Assembly: GCA_017983465.1 (NCBI GenBank) | Contig: JAGOBK010000001.1 | Span: 124,001-188,000, forward strand | Direction of reading: 5' to 3' | DNA: 64,000 bases | Source: Crocinitomicaceae bacterium | GTDB taxonomy: Bacteria > Bacteroidota > Bacteroidia > Flavobacteriales_D > Crocinitomicaceae | In this document: positions 26,524 to 36,649 of the stretch, one piece after another | Layout: each line of letters begins with the position of its first letter | Numbering within the stretch: the stretch's first letter is position 1 | Notes under the pieces: model-generated | What the model saw: only the letters and a program-made list of their open reading frames with translations | What the model was told of the DNA's origin: nothing | Databases searched by the model: none | Program-made: the position numbers and the translations under genes

Positions 26524-28764
26524 ATGCAAGACTACGACTCCTCAACGATTGATCTAGAACTCGAACGCATCGAAATATTGAATGCGTTCAAAGGCTTGTT
26601 GCGAGCTATGAAGGACAGAAGTCGCGAGGAGACTAAAATGGTGCGTAAAGCATTTGATATTGCACTCGAGGCGCATAAGGACATGCGACGCAAATCTGGC
26701 GAACCGTACATTTATCATCCGATTGCCGTTGCGCGTATTTGTGCAGAGGAAATGGGACTAGAGCCCATTGCTGTTGCTTGTGCATTGCTGCATGATACTG
26801 TCGAGGACACCTACATCACCTTACAAGACATTGAAGATATTTTCGGTTCCAAAGTAAGGGCAATTATTGATGGACTCACGAAAATTCCAGAAGTTTTCGA
26901 CGAGAACACCTCCATTCAAGCGGAGAATTTCCGTAAAATGATTCTCACCATTTCCGATGATTTTCGTGTCGTACTCATCAAATTAGCGGATCGACTGCAC
27001 AACATGCGAACATTGTCGAGCATGAAAGTCGAAAAGCAATTGAAAATTGCATCAGAAACACGCTTTCTGTATGCTCCTTTGGCTCATCGATTGGGATTGT
27101 ATCCCATCAAAACAGAATTGGAAGATCTTTCCATGAAGTACTGTGAACCAGAGGTTTTTAAGGAGATTGACTCCAAATTGAAAAGCACACAGGACGTCCG
27201 AAATCGATTTATTCGTCGTTTCGTTGCGCCAATTAAAGAAGAACTAGAAAACCAAGGATACCATTTCGATATCAAGGCGCGTCCAAAGTCGATTTTTTCG
27301 ATTTGGCGTAAAATGCAATCGAAAAATGTTCCCTTCGAAGAAGTATTTGACTTGTTTGCCCTGCGCATCATTGTCGATACGCCATACGAATTGGAAAAAG
27401 CTGACTGTTGGCGCATTTATTCTATTGTCACCGATTTTTATCAACCGAGTCCTGATCGATTGCGCGACTGGATTTCAACGCCTCGTGCAAATGGATACGA
27501 ATCCTTGCATACAACGGTGATGTCCCCTCAAGGACGTTGGGTAGAGGTGCAGATTCGTTCCAAACGAATGGATGATATCGCTGAACATGGATTAGCAGCA
27601 CATTACAAGTACAAAGAATCGAAAACAGACGAAAATAAATTCGATCGATGGATTGCAGAAATTCGTGATTTATTAGATAGTCCAGATATGAATGCATTGG
27701 ACTTCGTCAATGACTTCAAACTAAACTTGTTCAATGATGAAATTTACGTGTTTACTCCAAAAGGAGAATTACGCGTGTTACCAACTGGCTCAACGATTTT
27801 AGATTTTGCCTACGACATCCATACGGAGATTGGTGATCGATGCATTGGCGCAAAAGTCAATAACCGATTGATGCCTTTAAGTTATCAGTTGTTAAACGGA
27901 GATCAATTGGAGATTTTAACATCCAAAAAACAAAAGCCAAATGATGAATGGTTGAAATTCGTCGTAACTGCACGTGCCAAACAAAAGATTAAATCTTCAC
28001 TAAACGAGGAACGCAAACAGATTGCATCCGACGGAAAAGAAATATTGGAGCGAAAATTCAAGCAGTTTAATGTGCGAATGAATCCAGAGAACATTCAATA
28101 TTTAACGAACCATTTTCATGTTTCGACGATCAGTGAGTTGTATTTCCGAATTGCAAAAGGCAAGGTTGATTTGTCCAAACTACGTGAATTAGAAGTTGTT
28201 GGAGGAATGTTGCAGTCGCAGCGGAAAATTCAATCGAAAAAAATCAATAGTGGTTCAGAAGAAGGAACGTTCGAAGGAATCAATACCGATAAAGACACCA
28301 TCATCATTGGTGAGGACTTCAAAGGCTTTGATTATCAATTAGCTCGTTGTTGTAATCCGATTCCTGGAGATAAAATATTTGGTTTCATCACGATTAGTAG
28401 TGGAATTAAAATTCACCGATACAATTGTCCAAATGCCGTTCATTTAATGTCGAAGCTTGCTTACCGCTGCCTCAAAGCGAAGTGGGAAGGAGAGCAGTTG
28501 GTTGAACGCATTGCAGCGATTCGAATTGTTGGAATCGATCAATTGGGAATGGTAAATAGATTAACCGAAATCATTTCCAAGCAAAATCACGTGAACATGA
28601 AAAGTATTTCATTTGAAACGAATGATGGTGTTTTCGAAGGAAGAATCAAAGTCCTTGTTTACGATACTGCACAGTTGGAACAGTTGACACGTAAATTCGA
28701 GGAAGTGGAAGGTGTTCAGCGAGTAACACGCTGGGATTCCGCAGAAGGAGAAGAGATTCAATAA
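26524..28764 (+). CDS. rel: Bifunctional (p)ppGpp synthetase/hydrolase (RelA/SpoT family)
   Basis: 746 aa. The HD hydrolase domain (residues ~45-200) keeps GEPYIYHPIAVA and LLHDTVEDT, so hydrolysis is expected. The synthetase domain (~250-360) has FDLFALRIIV, GYESLHTTVM and EVQIRSKRMDDIAEHG. TGS (VFTPKGELRVLPTGSTILDF), a zinc-finger-like CCNPIPGD region and a C-terminal ACT domain follow. It is the central stringent-response enzyme. The start immediately follows the fahA stop, and the 3' end overlaps the convergent OstA-like gene by 7 bases. Confidence 0.96.
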   Translation: MQDYDSSTIDLELERIEILNAFKGLLRAMKDRSREETKMVRKAFDIALEAHKDMRRKSGEPYIYHPIAVARICAEEMGLEPIAVACALLHDTVEDTYITLQDIEDIFGSKVRAIIDGLTKIPEVFDENTSIQAENFRKMILTISDDFRVVLIKLADRLHNMRTLSSMKVEKQLKIASETRFLYAPLAHRLGLYPIKTELEDLSMKYCEPEVFKEIDSKLKSTQDVRNRFIRRFVAPIKEELENQGYHFDIKARPKSIFSIWRKMQSKNVPFEEVFDLFALRIIVDTPYELEKADCWRIYSIVTDFYQPSPDRLRDWISTPRANGYESLHTTVMSPQGRWVEVQIRSKRMDDIAEHGLAAHYKYKESKTDENKFDRWIAEIRDLLDSPDMNALDFVNDFKLNLFNDEIYVFTPKGELRVLPTGSTILDFAYDIHTEIGDRCIGAKVNNRLMPLSYQLLNGDQLEILTSKKQKPNDEWLKFVVTARAKQKIKSSLNEERKQIASDGKEILERKFKQFNVRMNPENIQYLTNHFHVSTISELYFRIAKGKVDLSKLRELEVVGGMLQSQRKIQSKKINSGSEEGTFEGINTDKDTIIIGEDFKGFDYQLARCCNPIPGDKIFGFITISSGIKIHRYNCPNAVHLMSKLAYRCLKAKWEGEQLVERIAAIRIVGIDQLGMVNRLTEIISKQNHVNMKSISFETNDGVFEGRIKVLVYDTAQLEQLTRKFEEVEGVQRVTRWDSAEGEEIQ

Positions 28765-30296
28765 TCTTTACGAAGCGAGTAGGGGTCCTTCGGTTTTAAA
28801 AGTGGATTCCACGAAAATCCTTTGATGAATTGCTCTTCTGGCTTGATTTGATTCATCGGATAGAAAATCCCATCCGGTTTGTCGTAATACGTAATGGATT
28901 TTACTTCTCCACTATCAAGCTCTACCAATAAATCAGACGCAAACAATCGGTTCATTCCCTTTCGGATTTTCACCAAACTCGAATCTACTTTCTTTTCTTC
29001 TTCTGGATAGAAAATGGTCCAAGCATTTCCTTTGGCTTCCGCCTTCACAAGTTCGTTATTGACGAAATATGCGGTCATTGTTCTACCCGCAAGTTGATTG
29101 TAGTATTTTCCGGAGTCAATTTCCATAATAGCACTTGCTTGATCAATGATTTCTATTTGTTTCAAGGAGCTATCTTGCATGGATATTTTCATGGTAAGCC
29201 CCTTCAATTCAGCATTCTGCGACCAAATAATTGGTTTACTTCGAAGGAATAATTCTTCTGTTTTTGGATCGTAACGAGCTGAATCACATATTCCTTGCAT
29301 CCCTTCATTGTACATTCGTACATTTCGATGTGCAATCGTTTCCGTTGTACGATTCAAGCTGTCTTTGTGCATGATTAAGGAATCTGCATGTAGATACAAC
29401 GTATCACCGTCATAAACTTTAAAGGCAAGGGTGTTTCCTGTTAAATAGGCTAAATGCAAGCTGTTACTCGATTTTGCTTTATTACCCATGAACGCCATAT
29501 TCTGGGTAAAATCTTTATAAAATACATTTCCGCGACCTTCGTAGTTGTTCAGCTTCGTATTTAAAAAAAGCGTGTCTCCTTTTATAATGCTTGTCTTTTG
29601 AATGACTTCCGCTTGTTTGTACAAAACACCTTCCTCGGTTTGTACATGAAACCAACCTTTGCGACAATGAATAGTAATACTGTCGTTTTGCATGGTGGAT
29701 GGGCCGTAGAAATAAAGTTTCTGCTGTTCATAGGCAAATTGCAGCGTATCGGTAGTGACTTTCAAGTCATTTTTTTGGTATTTTACGTCTCCACTAAAAA
29801 AGAAACTTCCGTTATTTGGATAGAAATATCCGAGCGTACTCGTAATGCGTTCATTGGAAACAATGGATTCAATTCGACCTTTGTTTCGGTAAATTGCTCT
29901 TCCTCGTTTTGCATCGTAATCGAGCGAGTCCGAACTCAGTTTATATTCTTGGTCACGAACTTTGACATCGCCCCAAAGTTTTGCATACTTGTTGGCTTCG
30001 TCGTAATAAAGTGAATCACAGTATAGGTTTACATCGCCTTTGCGGATGTGTACGTTGCCGTATGCTCGTACAATTTTTTCTTTATCCTGATAGTGAGCTG
30101 AATCACAATACATGGTATTTCCATGATAGATAAAACTAACTGTCCCGACTAATCGATGCTTTCCGGTAGCTTTGTTGTAATAGATCTTTTCAGAACCAGG
30201 AAGTAACTCTAGTGTTTTCTTTTGTGCACATAGCTTTCCACTCAAAAAAAATGCGCTCAAGAAGAGCGCAATTTGTATGAATGGTTTGATGTTCAT
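28758..30296 (-). CDS. OstA-like (LptA/LptD N-domain) exported protein
   Basis: 512 aa with a signal peptide at 1-24. Successive beta repeats of the OstA type follow (YCDSAHYQDKEKIVRAYGNV, YCDSLYYDEANKYAKLWGDV and many alike), forming a long beta-jellyroll as in LptA and the LptD periplasmic domain. There is no outer-membrane barrel domain. Such proteins are typical of Bacteroidota and are presumed to take part in lipopolysaccharide transport. It is the last gene of the fur-like/STAS/purA operon, 3 bases after purA. Confidence 0.85.
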   Translation of the reverse strand: MNIKPFIQIALFLSAFFLSGKLCAQKKTLELLPGSEKIYYNKATGKHRLVGTVSFIYHGNTMYCDSAHYQDKEKIVRAYGNVHIRKGDVNLYCDSLYYDEANKYAKLWGDVKVRDQEYKLSSDSLDYDAKRGRAIYRNKGRIESIVSNERITSTLGYFYPNNGSFFFSGDVKYQKNDLKVTTDTLQFAYEQQKLYFYGPSTMQNDSITIHCRKGWFHVQTEEGVLYKQAEVIQKTSIIKGDTLFLNTKLNNYEGRGNVFYKDFTQNMAFMGNKAKSSNSLHLAYLTGNTLAFKVYDGDTLYLHADSLIMHKDSLNRTTETIAHRNVRMYNEGMQGICDSARYDPKTEELFLRSKPIIWSQNAELKGLTMKISMQDSSLKQIEIIDQASAIMEIDSGKYYNQLAGRTMTAYFVNNELVKAEAKGNAWTIFYPEEEKKVDSSLVKIRKGMNRLFASDLLVELDSGEVKSITYYDKPDGIFYPMNQIKPEEQFIKGFSWNPLLKPKDPYSLRKDY

Positions 30297-30299
30297 TTT

Positions 30300-31571
30300 T
30301 TAGTGATTCGCTAAAGTTTGTTTTCTGTCTGGTCCAACTGATACAACGTTGATTGGCACGTTTAATTGTGCTTCCAAATACGTTACATAGTTTTTTAAGG
30401 CATCTGGAGCGGTTTCGTAGTCTGACAATTCTGTCAAGTCGCAGTTCCAACCTTCCAATTCTTCATAAACTGGAGTGAATTCCAAATCACTTACATCAAA
30501 AGGGAAATCGTATACTTTTTCGCCATTTACCAAGTAATGTGTACACACACTGATTTTATCGAAAATACTGAGTACGTCTGCCTTCATCATGGAAAGTTCA
30601 GTGACACCGTTGATCATAATCGCATAACGCATTTGAACAAGGTCGATCCAACCACAACGACGTGGACGTCCAGTTGTTGCGCCAAATTCACGTCCTTCTT
30701 TACGGATTTCTTCTCCAACTTCATCATCTAATTCCGTCGGGAAAGGTCCACTACCGACACGTGTACAATAAGCTTTGAAAATCCCAATAACTTTTCCAAT
30801 TCGCGTAGGTGCAATTCCTAATCCAGTACATGTTCCAGCAGTAACTGTATTTGAAGAAGTTACAAATGGATACGTACCAAAGTCGATGTCCAACATTGTT
30901 CCTTGAGCACCTTCCGCTAGGACACGTTTACCGTTTAATAAGGCTTGGTTTAAATAATGTTCACTATCAACCGCCTGTAATTTTTTAAGTGATTCAATCG
31001 CTTCCATCCATGGTTTTTCAAGGGATGAAAGATCATATTCGAATCCTTCGTAATGTTTTAACATTCCCACATGTTTTTCCACGAGGATGTCATATTTTTC
31101 TTGGAAGTTTGGAGAGAAAATATCTCCAACACGTAAACCGTTTCTTCCTGTTTTATCCATGTAAGTTGGTCCGATTCCTTTTAAGGTAGAACCAATTTTA
31201 TTTTTTCCTTTAGCTGTTTCTGAAGCAGCATCAAGTAGTCTGTGCGTTGGTAAAATTAAATGCGCTTTTTTGGACAACAATAGGCGATTCGCAAAATCAA
31301 TGTTGAATGGCGCCAACTTGTCCAATTCTCCTTGAAAAATAACTGGATCGATTACGACACCGTTTCCAACAAGATTCACCACATTTGGATGAAAAATTCC
31401 AGATGGGATTGTATGAAGTACGTGTTTGATTCCGTTAAATTCAAGTGTGTGTCCAGCATTTGGTCCACCTTGAAAACGGGCAATAATATCATAATCAGGT
31501 GTTAACACATCGACAATTTTCCCCTTGCCTTCATCACCCCATTGTAATCCTAACAATACATCTACTTTCAT
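30300..31571 (-). CDS. purA: Adenylosuccinate synthase
   Basis: 423 aa. Starts MKVDVLLGLQWGDEGKGKIVD, the GTP-binding start of PurA; also RFQGGPNAGHT, IGPTYMDKTGRNGLRVGD, EGAQGTMLDIDFGTYPFVTSSN and TTGRPRRCGW. It forms adenylosuccinate from IMP, aspartate and GTP. It lies two bases after the STAS gene and three before the OstA-like gene, a compact operon. Confidence 0.98.
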   Translation of the reverse strand: MKVDVLLGLQWGDEGKGKIVDVLTPDYDIIARFQGGPNAGHTLEFNGIKHVLHTIPSGIFHPNVVNLVGNGVVIDPVIFQGELDKLAPFNIDFANRLLLSKKAHLILPTHRLLDAASETAKGKNKIGSTLKGIGPTYMDKTGRNGLRVGDIFSPNFQEKYDILVEKHVGMLKHYEGFEYDLSSLEKPWMEAIESLKKLQAVDSEHYLNQALLNGKRVLAEGAQGTMLDIDFGTYPFVTSSNTVTAGTCTGLGIAPTRIGKVIGIFKAYCTRVGSGPFPTELDDEVGEEIRKEGREFGATTGRPRRCGWIDLVQMRYAIMINGVTELSMMKADVLSIFDKISVCTHYLVNGEKVYDFPFDVSDLEFTPVYEELEGWNCDLTELSDYETAPDALKNYVTYLEAQLNVPINVVSVGPDRKQTLANH

Positions 31572-31573
31572 GC

Positions 31574-31906
31574 TTATTTTTTAAAGTATGCTTTGACTTC
31601 CATCAGTGTGTTTGCCATGTGAAACACTTGATTGATTTTCGTCAGTTCAAAAATTTTCGTTAATTGGTCATTTACATTCAATACGACAACATCCCCTTGA
31701 TTCAATCTTGCTCTTGTCAAGACCTTGACAAAAAAAGCAATGCCTGATGAATTGACATAAGACAAGTTTGCTAAATCCAAGACAACATTCCAATTTGTCA
31801 TGGTATTGATTAATTCTTGTGCATCCGCTAGGTCAGCATCCGACATCAACTTGCCTTCAAAAGACAAAATTGAATAATTCATATCGACAAGCAGATTCAC
31901 CTTCAT
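31574..31906 (-). CDS. STAS domain protein (anti-sigma factor antagonist-like)
   Basis: 110 aa single STAS domain. YSILSFEGKLMSDADLADA opens the fold and LANLSYVNSSGIAFFVKVL carries the conserved Ser (SSG) that is phosphorylated in SpoIIAA-type proteins. No partner kinase or phosphatase gene is adjacent. Lies between the fur-like gene and purA with two-base gaps, so it is almost certainly in their operon. Target unknown. Confidence 0.88.
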   Translation of the reverse strand: MKVNLLVDMNYSILSFEGKLMSDADLADAQELINTMTNWNVVLDLANLSYVNSSGIAFFVKVLTRARLNQGDVVVLNVNDQLTKIFELTKINQVFHMANTLMEVKAYFKK

Positions 31907-31908
31907 CT

Positions 31909-32355
31909 TTATGATTTTGGTTGATTTTTCACTCCATAAAAATAAAGAGAGTGGTGTTGAACAGTCACTTGAAACAGTTCTTCAATGGTAGCTTTAATTT
32001 GTTGAATACGAGGATCACAAAACTCGATCACTTCTCCTGTGTCCGTACATATGACATGGTCATGTTGCTTGGAACCATGTGACTTTTCGAACTGTGCTAA
32101 ATTCTTTCCAAATTGATGCTTAGTCACCAAGTTACAAGCTAAAAGCAATTCAATGGTATTGTAAAGAGTAGCTCGAGAAACACGGTAATTATGATTTTTC
32201 ATTTTGATGTAGAGAGTTTCTATATCAAAATGTCCTTCGTATTGGTATATCTCTGCTAAAATAGCAAAGCGTTCAGGCGTTTTTCTGTGGCCATTCTGTT
32301 CGAGGTAAGCCGCAAAAATATCCTTTACTGTCCCTGAAAGTTCTGTTATATTCAT
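31909..32355 (-). CDS. Fur family transcriptional regulator
   Basis: 148 aa. Winged helix at residues ~20-85 ([32 protein letters not shown]), then the metal-binding segment [19 protein letters not shown], with HDH and later His residues. The paired CxxC structural-zinc motifs at the C-terminus are lacking. Members sense iron, zinc, manganese or peroxide; which metal applies cannot be told. First gene of the operon with STAS, purA and the OstA-like gene. Confidence 0.92.
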   Translation of the reverse strand: MNITELSGTVKDIFAAYLEQNGHRKTPERFAILAEIYQYEGHFDIETLYIKMKNHNYRVSRATLYNTIELLLACNLVTKHQFGKNLAQFEKSHGSKQHDHVICTDTGEVIEFCDPRIQQIKATIEELFQVTVQHHSLYFYGVKNQPKS

Positions 32356-32368
32356 AATTTAAGCAGAA

Positions 32369-32376
32369 CAAATTTA
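32369..32376 (-). promoter_or_regulatory. -7 element for the fur-like/purA operon (TAAATTTG)
   Basis: CAAATTTA on the forward strand reads TAAATTTG on the reverse, matching TAnnTTTG, 13 bases upstream of the ATG at 32355. Confidence 0.5.
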
Positions 32377-32454
32377 CGTATTAATTTAGTTGATAAACAG
32401 ATAAGTGCTGATGAATGTCCTTAGGTTATTAACACCTTTTTCACGTTTATGGAC

Positions 32455-32481
32455 AAAAAAAAAGGGAGGCGAACCTCCCTT
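32455..32481 (-). terminator. Intrinsic terminator after rpsA
   Basis: GGGAGG (32464-32469) and CCTCCC (32474-32479) form a stem with a CGAA loop (TTCG on the transcript); read on the reverse strand it is followed by nine T. About 20 bases beyond the rpsA stop. Confidence 0.9.
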
Positions 32482-32500
32482 AATCTTATTGTAAAAAGAC

Positions 32501-34300
32501 TTATTCGCCTTTCTCCATTTTTTGTTTCAATTCAGCCAATCCACCTAAATCACCTAATGTTGATTTTTCAGTATTTTGGTTAATTGCTTTCACTGCTTGA
32601 TCGGTAGAGTTACCATTTCCACTTCCTCCAGCTGATTTTTTACCAGCTTTCGTCATTGTTGGTTTGTCTTCACCTTCTTCAAACATACGTGTATGAGAAA
32701 GAACAATTTTCTTCGCGTCTTTGTTGAATTCGATTACTTTAAAGTCAAGGATTTCTTCCAATTTAGCGTTAGAACCATCTTCTTTTTTCAAGTGTTTAGC
32801 AGGACAAATTCCTTCAACACCGTAAGGAAGAGCAACGATACCAGACTTATCTTTCATATCGATGATTGTTCCACTGTGTACAGTACCTTCAGCGAAAGTT
32901 GCTTCAAACACATCCCATGGATTTTCTTCCAATTGTTTGTGTCCTAAAGAAATACGACGGTTATCGCGATCGATTTCTAAAACAACAACTTCCATTTCTT
33001 CTCCTACTTTACAGAATTCAGATGGATGTTTGATTTTCTTTTGCCAAGAAAGGTCAGAGATGTGAATTAATCCATCAACTCCTTCTTCTAACTCAACGAA
33101 TACACCGAAGTTAGTGAAGTTACGAACTTTCGCCATGTGACGAGAAGATACAGCATATTTCACTTCGATATCATTCCATGGATCTGGCATCAATTGTTTG
33201 ATACCTAAAGACATTTTACGCTCTTCGCGGTCCAAAGTCAAAACTACTGCTTCTACGCTATCTCCAATTTTCATGAAGTCTTGTGCAGAACGCAAGTGTT
33301 GAGACCAGCTCATTTCAGAAACGTGAATTAATCCTTCTACACCAGCAGCGATTTCAATGAACGCACCGTAATCTGCCATAACAACAACTTTACCAGTTAC
33401 TTTGTCACCAACAGCGATGTTTGTATCTAATGAATCCCATGGATGTGGTTGCAATTGTTTCAATCCTAAAGCGATGCGTTTTTTGTCATCGTCAAAGTCA
33501 AGAATTACAACATTGATTTTTTGATCCAATTCTAACATCTCTTCAGGATGCGAAACGCGTCCCCAAGAAAGGTCTGTAATGTGAATCAATCCATCTACAC
33601 CACCTAAATCGATGAACACACCATAAGAAGTAATGTTTTTCACAATACCTTCTAATACTTGTCCTTTTTCTAATCCAGAGATGATTTGTTTTTTCTGTTC
33701 TTCTAATTCCGCTTCGATAAGCGCTTTGTGAGAAACAACTACGTTACGGAACTCTTCGTTGATTTTCACAACTTTGAACTCCATGTTTTTACCTACGTAA
33801 ATATCGTAATCACGAATTGGTTTCACATCAATTTGAGAACCTGGTAAGAATGCTTCAATACCAAATACATCAACGATTAATCCACCTTTCGTACGACATT
33901 TAACGAAACCAGTGATGATTTCACCTGTACGTAATACATCGTTCACACGAATCCAAGCACTGTGCATACGTGCTGTGCGGTGAGAAACAACTAGCTGACC
34001 AGTTTTGTCCTCGCGACACTCAACGTAAACATCAACTACATCTCCAATTTTTAAATCTGGATTGTAACGGAATTCGTTCGCTGCAATAACACCTTCAGAT
34101 TTGTAACCGATATTCACGATTACTTCTTTCTTGTTTAATAATGCAACTGTACCTTGAATTACTTCTTTCTCGTTGATAGAAGTTAAGGTTTTCTCGTAAA
34201 CATCAGATAATTCTGATCTTTCGATTTTGGTATAGCCGTCTAATTGTAACGCTTCCCAATCAAAATCTGCAGCTCCCTGCATTTCAATATTCTTTGCCAT
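32501..34300 (-). CDS. rpsA: 30S ribosomal protein S1
   Basis: 599 aa from the ATG at 34300 (MAKNIEMQGAADFDW). Six S1/OB-fold repeats follow, with recurring elements such as GVFIDLGGVDGLIHITDLSWG, GAFIEIAAGVEGLIHVSEMSW and GVFVELEEGVDGLIHISDLSW (shortened forms of each repeat). The low-complexity C-terminus (AGGKKS-like, GNGNSTDQ) is typical of Bacteroidota S1. It binds mRNA on the small subunit; in this phylum initiation relies less on Shine-Dalgarno pairing. Single-gene unit with its own terminator. Confidence 0.96.
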   Translation of the reverse strand: MAKNIEMQGAADFDWEALQLDGYTKIERSELSDVYEKTLTSINEKEVIQGTVALLNKKEVIVNIGYKSEGVIAANEFRYNPDLKIGDVVDVYVECREDKTGQLVVSHRTARMHSAWIRVNDVLRTGEIITGFVKCRTKGGLIVDVFGIEAFLPGSQIDVKPIRDYDIYVGKNMEFKVVKINEEFRNVVVSHKALIEAELEEQKKQIISGLEKGQVLEGIVKNITSYGVFIDLGGVDGLIHITDLSWGRVSHPEEMLELDQKINVVILDFDDDKKRIALGLKQLQPHPWDSLDTNIAVGDKVTGKVVVMADYGAFIEIAAGVEGLIHVSEMSWSQHLRSAQDFMKIGDSVEAVVLTLDREERKMSLGIKQLMPDPWNDIEVKYAVSSRHMAKVRNFTNFGVFVELEEGVDGLIHISDLSWQKKIKHPSEFCKVGEEMEVVVLEIDRDNRRISLGHKQLEENPWDVFEATFAEGTVHSGTIIDMKDKSGIVALPYGVEGICPAKHLKKEDGSNAKLEEILDFKVIEFNKDAKKIVLSHTRMFEEGEDKPTMTKAGKKSAGGSGNGNSTDQAVKAINQNTEKSTLGDLGGLAELKQKMEKGE

Positions 34301-34395
34301 GTGGCTTATTAATTTGTATTTCAGAAGCCCTAATTTTCCGAAAGGATGAAACATTTTTTGTTGTGATTAGGGCACAACTTCCTCTTTTGAGGGTG

Positions 34396-34403
34396 CAAAT
34401 ATA
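34396..34403 (-). promoter_or_regulatory. -7 element for rpsA (TATATTTG)
   Basis: CAAATATA on the forward strand reads TATATTTG on the reverse, matching TAnnTTTG, 95 bases upstream of the rpsA ATG. The implied leader is long compared with other genes here, as often seen for ribosomal protein genes. Confidence 0.5.
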
Positions 34404-34483
34404 GCAATAATTCCTTTAGAATATAGGATTTTATCCATTCAATTAAAACTTTCTGATATTAATTGAATCCCATGGAATCAATT

Positions 34484-35065
34484 CTAGTTGTCAGCGATGT
34501 TTTTTGGGAAGATAGAGAAGGTTTTGAATTGTTCTCCTTGAAAACTCATGGAGGTTTTCCAAAGCGTGTCTGTTGCAGTGAAAAACAAGGTCTCTAGACT
34601 TAAATTTGTTGTGCTAATCCAAGAACGTTCTTTGATTTCTTGAGCTAATTGTCCTTTTCCCCAGCCAGAGTAACCAAGAAAAAATCTAATTTTAACAAGA
34701 ACCTTCTTGTCGATCTCAATCATTTCTAGTAGCTCTGCAAGATCTCCTCCGTAAAACAATCCAGGAAGAATTTCCTCACTTGATTCAATTCCTGGAATCA
34801 TATGCAAATAGAATAGACTGTTATGAGCAACAGGTCCACCAAGGTAAACCGGTATCGAGGCTGGTGCGATATCTATCAAGTCTTTTAATTGAACGGTCGC
34901 TTGATGATTTAAAACAAATCCAAACGATTCAGCATCAGAATGTTCGCACATTAAAACGACTGAACGCTCGAAATGCGGATCCTGGAGAAAAGGTTCCGAC
35001 AAGAGAACACTTCCTTTGGAAGGAAGGTTCCCATTGATGAAATCGATGGTTTCTTTGAGTTTCAT
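34484..35065 (-). CDS. YqgE/AlgH family protein
   Basis: 193 aa from the ATG at 35065 (MKLKETIDFINGNLPSKG); a TTG 15 bases upstream is less likely. Contains GSVLLSEPFLQDPHFERSVV, SFGFVLNH, PVYLGGPVAHNSLFYLH and FLGYSGWGKGQL, all diagnostic of the family. The cytoplasmic protein has no established biochemical role; AlgH affects alginate regulation in Pseudomonas. It is divergent from hisS. Confidence 0.93.
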   Translation of the reverse strand: MKLKETIDFINGNLPSKGSVLLSEPFLQDPHFERSVVLMCEHSDAESFGFVLNHQATVQLKDLIDIAPASIPVYLGGPVAHNSLFYLHMIPGIESSEEILPGLFYGGDLAELLEMIEIDKKVLVKIRFFLGYSGWGKGQLAQEIKERSWISTTNLSLETLFFTATDTLWKTSMSFQGEQFKTFSIFPKNIADN

Positions 35066-35275
35066 AGTTGACTTAATCAAACGAACTTAGTCAATAAATA
35101 TTTGATTTGAGATTCATTTTTTATGAAATATTTATGTCTTTTTTAACTACCGCTTCGCTTTGAGTTATGCTCAAATCAATTAAAGGAATTAACTTTGGAA
35201 GCAATAATGGCTGTTTTCATTCATGCACCTCATGTAAGAAGACAAACACTTACGATAATACCACAGTACACTATT

Positions 35276-36649
35276 ATGGCTCAAAAACCAGCAATACCAA
35301 AGGGAACAAGGGATTTTTTACCAAATGAGGTAGCGAAAAGAACCTACTTATTTGAATCCATTAAAACGGTTTTTAAACGATATGGATTTGCGCCAATTGA
35401 AACGCCAAGTTTTGAGCTTTCTAGCACACTCATGGGTAAATATGGCGAAGAAGGTGATCGTTTAATTTTTCGTATCCTTAATTCAGGTGATAAATTGCGT
35501 AAGGCGGATTTAGATGCACTTTCCAATGACAATCTACCGAAATTTGCTTCGTCACTGGCGGAGAAAGCACTTCGTTACGATTTGACTGTTCCTTTTGCAC
35601 GCTTTGTAGTTCAACATCAAAATGATCTTTCATTTCCATTTAAACGCTACCAAATTCAACCAGTTTGGAGAGCAGATCGTCCTCAGCATGGCAGATACCA
35701 AGAGTTTTTTCAATGTGATGCGGATGTTGTAGGTTCAGACTCCTTGCTTTGCGAAGTGGAGCTGATTCAGATTTTTGATGATGTATTAACGCATTTGAAT
35801 ATACCTTCTTTTACAATAAAACTAAATAACCGTAAGATTCTTAGTGGGATAGCGGAGGTTTGCGGTGAAGCGGATCGCATTATTGATTTAACGGTTGCAA
35901 TAGATAAGCTGGATAAAATAGGTGAGGAGGGTGTCTTGAACGAACTTTCTCAAAAAGGAATCAGCGATTCAGCTATTGATAAAATCAAACCGCTCTTTCA
36001 ATTTGCAGGAAGTAATCAGGAGAAACTGCAGCTTATGCGTACATATTTAGCGAATTCTGAAGTTGGGATGAAGGGTATTGAGGAGCTAGAATACGTAATG
36101 AATATCATTGATTCAATGGGACTTAAACGTGCCGACTTAGAGTTTGACTTAACCTTAGCTCGTGGATTAAATTATTACACCGGAGCCATTTTTGAAGTGA
36201 AAGCAAACAATGTGAACATGGGTTCTATTTGTGGTGGTGGACGTTACGATGATTTAACAGGACTTTTTGGTTTAAAAGGACTTTCTGGAGTGGGGATTTC
36301 GTTTGGTGCTGACCGTATCTACGATGTGATGACGGAATTGAATTTATTTCCAGCATCCGTAACCAAAGGACTAAAAGTACTTTTTATTAATTTCGGAGAA
36401 TCGGAAGTTTCTACCTGTTTGACGTTAGCAAGAGAATTACGTGAAAACGATATCGATTGTGAGGTTTATCCAAGCTCTGCAAAGATTCAAAAGCAAATGA
36501 AATATGCGAATGATCGTTCTGTCCAATATGTTGTGCTTTTGGGTGAAGAAGAATTAAAAGCTAAAAACCTCATTCTAAAGAACATGTCAACGGGTGAACA
36601 GGAAACGATTGACTATAAATCATTTACAACCAAAATAGTAAGCTTATGA
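35276..36649 (+). CDS. hisS: Histidine-tRNA ligase
   Basis: 457 aa from MAQKPAIPKGTRDFLPNEV; upstream TTG/ATG codons give a non-conserved extension. Class II motifs are present: motif 2 as RYQIQPVWRADRPQ, then ARGLNYYTGAIFEV, GSICGGGRYDDL and motif 3 GISFGADRI. The C-terminal anticodon-binding domain begins about residue 365. It charges tRNA-His in the cytoplasm. Its stop overlaps the following lipoprotein start (ATGA). Confidence 0.97.
   Translation: MAQKPAIPKGTRDFLPNEVAKRTYLFESIKTVFKRYGFAPIETPSFELSSTLMGKYGEEGDRLIFRILNSGDKLRKADLDALSNDNLPKFASSLAEKALRYDLTVPFARFVVQHQNDLSFPFKRYQIQPVWRADRPQHGRYQEFFQCDADVVGSDSLLCEVELIQIFDDVLTHLNIPSFTIKLNNRKILSGIAEVCGEADRIIDLTVAIDKLDKIGEEGVLNELSQKGISDSAIDKIKPLFQFAGSNQEKLQLMRTYLANSEVGMKGIEELEYVMNIIDSMGLKRADLEFDLTLARGLNYYTGAIFEVKANNVNMGSICGGGRYDDLTGLFGLKGLSGVGISFGADRIYDVMTELNLFPASVTKGLKVLFINFGESEVSTCLTLARELRENDIDCEVYPSSAKIQKQMKYANDRSVQYVVLLGEEELKAKNLILKNMSTGEQETIDYKSFTTKIVSL

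Noticed and set aside
35195..35275. Longer start for hisS
   Set aside because: It begins with TTG and adds residues not seen in the family; MAQKPAIPKGTRDFLP is the canonical start.
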